Below are positions 55,958 to 64,000 of a stretch of 64,000 nt of DNA, in pieces. Within the stretch, counting starts at the first letter, position 1, and every line of letters begins with the position of its first letter. Both the position numbers and the translations under genes were made by a program. The stretch comes from Mytilinidion resinicola. Taxonomy: Eukaryota > Ascomycota > Dothideomycetes > Mytilinidiales > Mytilinidiaceae. Where the stretch lies: positions 296,419 to 360,418 of the forward strand of contig NW_022985448.1 in the NCBI RefSeq assembly GCF_010093595.1. Direction: 5' to 3'. The notes below the pieces were generated by a model. The model worked only from the letters and a program-made list of their open reading frames with translations. It had not been told where the DNA came from and did not search any database.

Positions 55958-56729
55958 GTTGATTGTTTGATGAGTGACGGCTCGAAGTAATGTATATATG
56001 ACCAAATAATCATAGGATGGCTGCCGAGAAGTCAGAATCGGTGAATTGGAACTGTGCGAGGAGGAAAATTGGCCCGGGTGAGGGGTGTAATAAGCGAGGT
56101 GGCTGGTATCCTTGCTGGTATTGGTATTGGTCCGCTCGTTCGATTGACTGCTTTGAAAGACACCGATGGGCTGGAATTAAGGATTGAAACGCTGGATATT
56201 TGGTCTCACTAGGCTTCTCAAGCCTTGTTTCAGGGGTTCGAAGGACTCGAATTGCTCCTATGGTGAATGATTTGAGGGTTGAGGGAGAATTGAGGTTTGG
56301 AGGTCGTGATAGGCTGAGGAGACCCACTCGGGATTTCTTCAACGCTCAGGCTTCGAAACGACCTCCATTTCTCGTCTTTCCACAGGTATGCCCTCAGCTC
56401 ATACAATTGATGTCCTCACATTCGAGGACAGGCATAGAATGTGGTCTCTCATACGCATTGAATAGTTCGACTACTTTTCGAACGAGTTACTTAGTACTCT
56501 CATCATCGTGCGTATAGATATCTGCAATTTGCAACGTCTAGGACGAGTAGAAGCCATATATACAGCCTTCAAACTCGCGAATCATATTGGACGACATACT
56601 CTGCAGATATCAACACAAGCTATCAACGAAGTCAGATATGTTTAAGGCTTGCAGTTCTCATCATGCATCACGACTGCCTTCCAGAATCACAAAATATCAG
56701 TATACTTCGATACTACCTTTGTAACATGA
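55958..56729. other. Intergenic between tRNA and MITE
   Basis: 770 nt. Two overlapping frames (56010-56342 minus, 56200-56517 plus) lack family features. Nothing supported. Confidence 0.4.
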
Positions 56730-56731
56730 TA

Positions 56732-56905
56732 ACGTACCCTGAGGGTGAGCTGCCCATGCGGGCGAGCTGCCCAGTCCGTGCACCACTAGAAATTCAATAA
56801 TCTAACCTTAAATAACTCTACAACCACCTAATAAAAAGTTATACAAATTTAATGTATTATTCTTATATATATAAATACTTAGTATATAGAATATAGAGTC
56901 TATCC
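56732..56905 (+). repeat. Left terminal inverted repeat of the MITE
   Basis: Starts ACGTACCCTGAGGGTGAG. It contains a small internal direct repeat, GGGTGAGCTGCCC and GGGCGAGCTGCCC. Confidence 0.8.
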
Positions 56906-56989
56906 TTATAGTAGTTAGCTAGTAATAAAGGGTAAGGTCTAAAATAGGGGTCTAAATTTAATAATTAGTTAACTACTATAAAAATAGAC

Positions 56990-57155
56990 TTTATATTCTA
57001 TATACTAAGTATTTATATATATAAGAATAATATATTATATTTGTATAACTTTTTATTAGGTAGTTGTAGAGTTATTTAAGGTTAGATTATTGAATTTCTA
57101 GTGGTGCACGGACTGGGCAGCTCGCCCGTATGGGCAACTCACCCGCAGGGTACGT
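56990..57155 (-). repeat. Right terminal inverted repeat of the MITE
   Basis: Reverse complement starts ACGTACCCTGCGGGTGAG. Differences from the left arm are mainly transitions to A or T on this side. Confidence 0.8.
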
Positions 57156-57157
57156 TA

Positions 57158-57673
57158 GCACTACTACAGGCCTTACTAAACATTCTTATTCCCGGAACAA
57201 CTGAATCCAGTATGTCTAAAAGTGGGGTTTCTTAGTTAAGAGTACATTTAATGTTCCAAGAATATCCCCACAAAATTAGACCTGAGAAAGCACCACCCCG
57301 CTAAGCACTACTCTCCACGTACATTCAATCAAGGAAAAGTCTCGGGTCTCAAAATGTCTCGGATCTCGAAAGGTCTCGGCTTCAACGTTCCTGCAGTCAG
57401 CGTGGGTGTTACGCCAGCCGTATGGTTACGGCTCCGGAACACTAGCCTTCCCGACGCGTACGTGAGATTATGAACCAGGGCAGAATACTGCTTCCAACGT
57501 ATTATTCATGCGGGGCATGTCTCAAAGATAACATTATGATTGTTTTTCACACCTGTAGTAGTAAGCCATCACAACTTATTCCAAATCACTATCATCCTCG
57601 GCACGAAGTAATCATGTGCATTCATAGCAACCTATCATACTAATTTAATCATTAACCAGCGAACTAACCGACT
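57158..57673. other. Intergenic, 3' flank of the aldehyde dehydrogenase gene
   Basis: About 520 nt with no supported gene. Confidence 0.4.
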
Positions 57674-59636
57674 TTACGACTTGTACACGTGAATAACGTG
57701 CGCATTGCAGAAGCTCAGGAGACCAGTGTTGCTAGAATACCCCGTTAGCTTCAAGACGATTTGGTTGAAGGATTTGAAGGGCGAACTCACCCCCACTCTC
57801 CACCAATGCCAGACTCCTTGTGGCCACCGAAGATGGCCTGCGGTGTCGGCTTCTCCCAGCTGTTGACGAAGACGCTGCCGGCTTCTAATCGCAGGGCAAC
57901 CTTCTCGGCTGCAGCGACGTCCTTGCCCCACACGCAGGCACCGAGGCCAGTCTATACGAACGGATTAGTGGTGTCTCAATCGAACGAACGGGCGAATGAC
58001 ATACGTTGGTATCATTAGCGCGGGCAATAACCTCATCCAGATCTGACCAGGGCTGGGTCGGCACAATAGGGCCTGCACCAAAACGTCAGTAATCACTTCT
58101 CACGCCTCACTCCCACCCCCATAGCTGGACTTACCAAACGGCTCCTCGGATATAATCCTCGAGTCATTCGGCGGGTTATCGATAATCGTTGGCTGGATGA
58201 AGAAGCCCTTCGACGCCGAGACATCTGGGGTCCCGGCCGCAAACTTGTACCCCTTGGCCTTGCTGTCAGCGAAGAAGCTCTTGACCTTGTCGAACTGCAT
58301 TTGGTTCTGGATGGGGCCGAGCGGGGCCTCAGAGTCTGGCGCGCCAGTCTTGAGTGTCGCGGTGAACTTGACCATGGCCTCGAGGAAAGGCTTGTAGATC
58401 TTTTCGTGGATATAAATGCGTTTGGTGGCGACGCAGACCTGGCCGGTGTTCTGGAAGGCGCCCATGACAACTTCGGGGGCGACTTTCTCAATGTCACTGG
58501 GCGGGAATTAGCGTTGGAATTGGACCCTGTGCGGTAGGGGGTAGGGGGTAGGTGGTAGGGGGTAGGGCTTACACGTCGGGGAGGATGATTGAGGCATCGT
58601 TGCCGCCGAGCTCAAGGGTAACACGCTTCAGGGTCTTAGCGCTGGCTTCCATGACCTTCTTACCGGTAGCAATGGAGCCGGTGAAGGAGATCTTGGCGAT
58701 GTCGGGGTGAGTGGTGAGCAGGGCTCCAAGTTCATTATTACCGCCTACAGCCTGGAGGACTCCCGGAGGGAAGACCTGCTGGGCAAGTTCGACAAGCTTC
58801 AAGGCGGTGTATGGGGTGAACGGTCTTTCAGAATTAGCTGCTTGAAAAGGATGGCGGGATGGAGTCCGCCTCACGATGGCTTGAGAATGACCGTGTTACC
58901 AGTGAGAAGCCCTGGGGCAAACTTTCCAACAGCTTGAAAAATAGGTTAGTAGGGTCCACATTGGGGCAGAGCACATGAACATACCAAGGATGAGGGGAAC
59001 TAGATGCAGTCAGTAAAAAAAAAGGCGTGATGATTGAGAGGTTTCGGAGTTAAGCTTACAGTTCCATGGGCAAATAGCGCCTACTACACCCAATGGGGTA
59101 AATCGTGTAGTCACAACCTTCTCGTCATCCTCGAACTTCTCCTCTGGGAGGTTTAGAGTATCTGGCGGCAAGTCAGCATTTCGGAAATAGACGGACATAG
59201 CTTTACTCACTGTGGAAGCTGATGAATCCCCCTACTCCCGCGACCTCGATCCCGGCAAACTTTTTCTGAGCATAGCATCAGCATCCTGAGGACTAGCTGC
59301 AGCTGACCTGTCTTGGCAGCTTTCACTTACTGGTTTCCCCGCCTCCTTGCACAAGAGCTCAGTGAACTCGGTTGTGTGCTCGTTGAAGAGATCCGTGAAC
59401 TTTTGGAGCAGCTCCTTCCGCTTCTCGATGGGCGTGGCAGCCCAAGCGGGGAATGCTTTCTTGCCGGCCGCTACTGCATCTTCGAGATCTTGTTTGCTGC
59501 CGATTGGGACGTCCCACAGCTCCTCACCAGTAGAGGGATTGACGCCGTGGTGGATCTCCTTGCTACTGCGTTGCTTGCCATCGACAATGTTGTAAAAAGT
59601 GTCGAAGCTGAGGGTGGAGGTTTTGGACGGAGACAT
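57674..59636 (-). CDS. NAD(P)-dependent aldehyde dehydrogenase, ten exons
   Basis: Oxidises an aldehyde to the acid. Ten exons on the minus strand: 59636-59331, 59265-59211, 59161-59060, 58999-58985 (15 nt), 58932-58875, 58824-58573, 58496-58135, 58072-58005, 57951-57791 and 57731-57674. All phases agree, giving 478 residues. Catalytic Cys284 is in NTGQVCVATKR and general-base Glu250 in VTLELGGND. Cofactor motifs are FTGSIATGKK and the rebuilt PWNFPLILAVGKFAPG, part of which comes from the 15-nt exon. It ends GGEWGNTGLLSFCNAHVIHVYKS with no peroxisomal signal. The sequence is closest in style to fungal betaine/salicylaldehyde-type ALDHs; the substrate cannot be read from the sequence. Confidence 0.92.
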
Positions 59637-62463
59637 TTTGGCTTTGGTGGGGTAAGGTTTAGGGATACAAAGGGTGCGGGGAGAGAGAAGATGGACGAAA
59701 TGAACGGGCCCCAGCTTCGGTATTTAAGTCCTGAGATGCGGCAGGAGCTATGCGAGAGCTTGGAGCTGAGGGGCGATATAAGGCTGAAATAATATATCGA
59801 GTCAGGGTTGTAGGTCGGGGAATTGAGGGGTCTTCCTAGCTATGAGGGGTTAAGACGACCATAGGACCGGCATGATTTCACTGCCTAGCTCGTATTTTTT
59901 CTCTACCACTAAACTTATTCCGACCCTAGTCTGGGAACACTGGTATGATGTCAGGAATATCGTTGGAAGAAGCGGTAGCGCATGAAGTTCTTTCAGTGCT
60001 CCGGGGCAGAGACCTAGACCCCGGGTATGACGAAACAACAGCCCAATCATTTTGCTAGCAGCCGCTCTCCTCTATTAGTGGATGATTAGTATGCCACAAC
60101 CGCCCCCGGTAGCCGGACGAGATTAGGAATCTGGGGTACTGATACCGTGACCTTGCTAGAGCTTACACCAGCAATGAGAATATGGGGGTGGGGCGGGCAG
60201 TTTGCGTCGGGTAACTTGAGCTTTTGCAGACTTTCTAGTCAAATTTCGCCACCATAATATAACTCAAAGGATTTAGGTTATTGAGCTGAGGAGTGTATTG
60301 AAATATTCCAGCCCTGAAAACTCGAAAAAGCATTGCTTGGACTCACGAAGAATCTCGGTATGGGTCTTTGTTCCGAGCATCACGACCCAGCCGACACTAA
60401 CTGCTCTGTGCAGCTTGCAGAGTTGGTCCGGTTCGCCAGAAGCGATTGGATCCGCTACATCTACCGAAGTTCTGTACCGCCGCGGGGTCTTAGCTATAGC
60501 TAATCGTCCCTGGTTAGACCGTCAGCCTTCTCAGCGCCAAGGGCGTTCTGTCGGTATTGATTAGTGCTTCGGGTCCAAAGCTGGTGACATGCCATCTGCC
60601 ATCTGCTCGAAGGCGTTAATCGAAGACAGCGACTCGTCGATTCAAGACTTCCCATAGAATAGTGAAGAACACGAGGTCTCGCCGGCATTGAAAAGCATTG
60701 CTAAGAACGAGCAGTGAGTTGTCGGGAAAGTCGGAAAAGGACTTGGCTTTCCCAAATACTCTAGTGTCCTAGGGTGCTCTCTAATGCGTTGTAAGCAGGA
60801 GGCCCAAATGCGGAACAGAAGGCACATGAGATGCGAGTCCCGAAATGTCTCGAAGGTGAACTAAAAGATATGGAAGCTCGGGAAAGATGGGACTCGCAAC
60901 ACGATGGAGGTTGAAGTAGAGTTCTCTTTCCTTCAGCTCGAGATTTTGGCTAGTGGCCGTCAGTCAGCTGTGAACATGCCACAAGTGGCGCAAAGGGAAG
61001 GGGATCGATACCATTCATTGGCCCGTTAAATTAGCGAATCGATGCCTTTTTGCGCTCAGCCCTGCCATTCCCTGATATCCTTTTCCACTCTCTCATCCAG
61101 GTCTTCAATCCACTTCACGCGCAGGGCCTACTGTTTAAGTATGCATCTCAGTTCCTGTGGTCAATATCTTTCCTCTTGTATGCTCTCGAACGACCCCGAG
61201 TGTTCAGTTGAGGGCATATCGGCCTAGTAGCACCACCATTCCACGGCTCGCACTACAAACACGAGGACGCATTTGCCCTGACTAACTTCGTCCTTCCTAT
61301 CATTCAATATGTGCCGCGTGGAATATAGATCTTTAACAAGGAAAGAACCCATGGCATCCCATCCAACCTGCGCCCTGACTCTCTTTTCATTCCCAGTGTA
61401 CACGTGCATAGACTTGCGTCACTTTCAGCACAGGATCACGCATCGACGCGTGCTACAATACTATAATTAATTTGTTGGTCAAGTGAATCAAACGCTGCTC
61501 GACTCATTGCTGTTAAAGTATGTGATGCGCCCAGGCTTCAGCTGGCTTGGTCTAGGCTTTCATATATCCACCAGTACGTTCAGTAAAGCAGTACGAAGGG
61601 ATAGGAAAATTTCGACCTACTTCACCTACTACATCAAGACCAGCCGCTAATTTAAGGTTGATTGCCTCGTGTCGTTGGTCCATTCATGCCCCTGCTACTT
61701 AAATAACCTCCTCGCTTCTATCACGATCTCGAACATCATCACTATATCCCATAGTGTGCTTTAGACTGGTCGCTTGGCTGATCTACTGGTTCTTGGATAC
61801 GCTACCTTATCAAAGGATGATTAAGTTTCTATTTCGAGTTGCCCCTGCTTGTTCAACGGCTTCCCGCAACTCGTTTCACCTCGGGGCTAGCTCGGGGGTG
61901 CGTTCCTAGCTTTTAGAAACAGCATCGGTAGACTTTTTTTTCTCCCGATACAGCATTTCTGGAATCTCATATTTCCCTACAGGGCGCGTCGCTTGGGATT
62001 ACAGGTGATTGTTTCCTGTACAGTCAATCAGATGGCGGGAATCAATTTCCTATGACCTTTAACTTCGGAAAGCAGCTTCAATACCTGCGCCTGTCTCCCG
62101 GGATTTGAGCATCCGCCAGGCAACTGTGCCTGGGTTGGTGCTATCATCAAAGTACCCAACTTCTCCCCAGCAACTCAAATGCTGCCAATCTGTTACCCGA
62201 AATGGATGGCCCGATGGACCGTGCTATAAATCACAGACAAGCAATTAGCATACCGCAACCTTCGGCAAAATCACCACCTTCCAAAAGCTCTTGGACCGGT
62301 CTCGATGCCAACTGCAAAGCGATGGCAAGGTTAATTTTCGAGGGTGAACCCAGTCCGATTTCTACCGTTTAAATGTGGACTTCTCCCATCAACGGATTAA
62401 CACGCTCCTCTGATTCCCTACTTACTTCATCTATTTCCCAAGGTGATTCAAATACCGACGGCC
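59637..62463. other. Long gene-poor interval, 2.8 kb
   Basis: It begins with the aldehyde dehydrogenase promoter and ends with the promoter of the DUF4360 gene. The frames inside are under 90 codons with no family features. No tRNA or terminal repeats seen. Confidence 0.45.
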
Positions 62464-63155
62464 ATGAAGGTCGCTCTTGTCACCTTTCTTGCGCCGGCGC
62501 TAGCTGCCGCCGTCCCAGCGCCATATTCCCACCCCGAAGTCGTCGATCGATCTGCATCTGCTGCTCCAAGTAGTATATCTATCAATGGCATTACCTACGG
62601 CGGCACTGGATGTCCACAAGGAACACTCAATGCATCTATTCGGACGATGGAAAGATACTACCGCTAGTATTCGGGGATGACTTCTCAGCATCGATCGGAC
62701 CAAATGTTGCCATTACTGAGAATAGGAAGTTCTGCCAACTCAATTTCGACATTGACTTCTCGGCCGGCTTTCAATACGCGGTTTATAGTGCCGACTACCT
62801 AGGCTATGCCAATTTGGACTCTGGGGTTCAGGCCTCCATCACAGCGCTTTATTACTTCTCTGGCCAAACTGCCCAGGTAATTTCCAATGCATCCAAATTT
62901 TCGTTGTCACTTGGCTAAAATCATTCATAGGCGACTACCGAGGCCGATATCAATGGACCATTCACGGGATATTTCGACAAACATGACGATATCGCCATCG
63001 CAACATGGTCTCCTTGTGGTAGCCAGGGGCTTCTGAACATCAACTCACAGATAGCACTGAATTCCGATAGTGACAGCCAGTCAGGTGTCATCAGCACTGA
63101 AAAGATCAAGTCCTCGTTCGTACACCAATTATACATCAAATGGCGGAGCTGCTAG
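62464..63155 (+). pseudogene. DUF4360 secreted protein, broken by one frameshift
   Basis: The ATG at 62464 starts a signal peptide (MKVALVTFLAPALAAAVPAP) and the family opening ISINGITYGGTGCPQGT. The DUF4360 domain then continues in a frame that begins one base earlier, with SDDGKILPLVFGDDFSASIGP and NRKFCQLNFDI. After an ordinary intron (62877-62930, GTAATT...CATAG) it runs through WSPCGSQGLLNINSQ to a normal end, YIKWRSC, at 63155. The shift lies between about 62625 and 62650 and fits loss of one base. No GT-AG pair near it repairs the frame without removing the GGTGCP motif. Such proteins are secreted, cysteine-containing and of unknown function. Either a recent pseudogene or a sequence error. 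Confidence 0.75.
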
Positions 63156-63894
63156 GACGGCGAGGCATTAGCTGGGGGAGTCGTTGGAATGAACTGTTCG
63201 AAATGTGGCTATTGTTAGGAGACAATTTTCTCTGTATAGTTTACTTCGTGTTCATAGTTGTATACTTGATGGTATATATTCGTGTCCTGAAATGCTCCGA
63301 TGCAGATTATTTCTTCAAGTGCGTGACGTTTGAGCAGAGAGAAATGAACCCTACCCTCTTTACTACATATCCTTCTCTTTCGGGTTACATAATGCATAGC
63401 GGACACTGTGCTCATATATGCTTGTTTATTAGAGGAGTAATGTCCATCCATGCGTGCCGCACCAACCCCCGTGCCGCAACAAAGGAGGGGTACATGAACT
63501 TCAAATAATCCGCTCTCTATGGGCACGTTGATATTTCTTATAATTTCGTACAGGTCATGTGCTAGGGCCACTATACAGACCTTGGAACCCCCCATAAGGA
63601 AAAAAAACGTGAGCGTTTTCGCCATTCCACCTGATTTGCGGAGAGCCCTGTTTCAAGGCATAACAGAAATCCTCCACCACAGCACCGTTTTTGAGCTCCT
63701 GTCCCTCCTGATGCTCATAAAATGGTCTCATCATAGCTTCAGAGCCTCAATACCGTATTAAAAAGTCGTTATCAGCCTTGTGGTTGCTATCGCACCCAAA
63801 TTCATGCAAGATCGCCACCCTGGTCGGTACTTCCGGCTGAAGCAATTGCCAATTCCGGCTAGGACAAAACGACCCTCAAAGTCTTACATAATAA
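63156..63894. other. Intergenic, AT-rich
   Basis: 740 nt after the DUF4360 gene. Two overlapping frames (63140-63508 plus, 63215-63625 minus) lack features. Nothing supported. Confidence 0.4.
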
Positions 63895-64000
63895 CGTAAT
63901 CCACAAGTTAGTGGCCCGCACAAGCTAGTGGCCCACCCAACTCAACACGCGACGCGTCGTCCAACAACCACCCCAATGGCAGCACCACAACAACAAGAAG
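63895..64000 (+). mobile_element. Possible left edge of a Tc1/pogo-like DNA transposon, cut by the window
   Basis: After a TA (63893-63894) the sequence begins ACGTAATCC, with the same first five bases as the MITE end. Two close copies of AGTTAGTGGCCC/AGCTAGTGGCCC follow, a subterminal repeat pattern seen in fungal Fot1/pogo elements. An ATG at 63976 starts an open frame (MAAPQQQE...) that runs off the window. The other end is outside, so this is a suggestion only. Confidence 0.3.

Larger units (their letters stand above)
56732..57155. mobile_element. 424-bp MITE, Tc1/mariner-type (TA target duplication)
   Basis: A non-coding element flanked by TA on both sides (56730-56731 and 57156-57157). 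Its ends are inverted copies starting ACGTACCCTG. The two arms (56732-~56905 and ~56990-57155 inverted) match over about 170 nt with roughly seven differences, mostly C/T or G/A. The inner ~80 nt also partly pair (TATAGTAGTTAGCTA against TTAGTTAACTACTATA), so nearly the whole element is one hairpin. The outer 50 bp is GC-rich; the interior is very AT-rich. It has no frame for a transposase and would be moved in trans. Confidence 0.85.

Overview
The window looks like nuclear DNA of a filamentous ascomycete (Pezizomycotina). The genes have short GT-AG introns (mostly 47-104 nt), and the housekeeping set is typical of that group: a fused BioD/BioA biotin enzyme, Ppg1 phosphatase with its fungal insertion, Mdv1 and Elp4. 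A tRNA-Thr gene carries an intron. I cannot fix the class or species from sequence alone. Gene models below were assembled by joining reading frames across splice sites by eye; every joined coding gene keeps its reading phase to the stop.

Left part (1-25 kb) is gene-dense: a conserved cysteine/arginine-headed fungal protein, Nup84/Nup107, a Ser/Thr-rich secreted protein with GGGY repeats, Elongator subunit Elp4, a tiny membrane protein, tRNA-splicing endonuclease subunit Sen34, a three-gene biotin cluster, gamma-tubulin complex protein GCP4, Ppg1 phosphatase and a small one-TM protein. The biotin cluster is bioDA (-), bioF (+), bioB (-). Together these three genes cover the last four steps of biotin synthesis. 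BioF ends in a peroxisomal signal (ARL), while BioDA and BioB have Arg-rich N-termini of the mitochondrial type.

Middle part (24.7-45 kb): a structured, tRNA-like (A box/B box) element that may be a SINE or a Pol III RNA; Esa1 acetyltransferase divergent from the exonuclease Rex4; an aldo-keto reductase; a membrane-protein pseudogene with two in-frame stops; a 12-bp minisatellite arranged in three blocks; an MFS transporter divergent from an EIF1AD-like protein; Alg3 mannosyltransferase; chorismate mutase divergent from the mitochondrial fission adaptor Mdv1; and a GFA-domain protein.

Right part (45-64 kb) is sparser: an Alr4036-type flavin-binding protein, two conserved or acidic proteins of unknown function, tRNA-Thr(AGU), a 424-bp almost fully palindromic MITE, a ten-exon aldehyde dehydrogenase with a 15-nt microexon, and a DUF4360 secreted protein broken by one frameshift. 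The last ~106 bases may be the edge of a Tc1/pogo-like transposon. I found no CRISPR array, bacterial operon or clear secondary-metabolite cluster. The items most worth checking are the tRNA-like element at 24.7 kb, the MITE, the two broken genes and the minisatellite.
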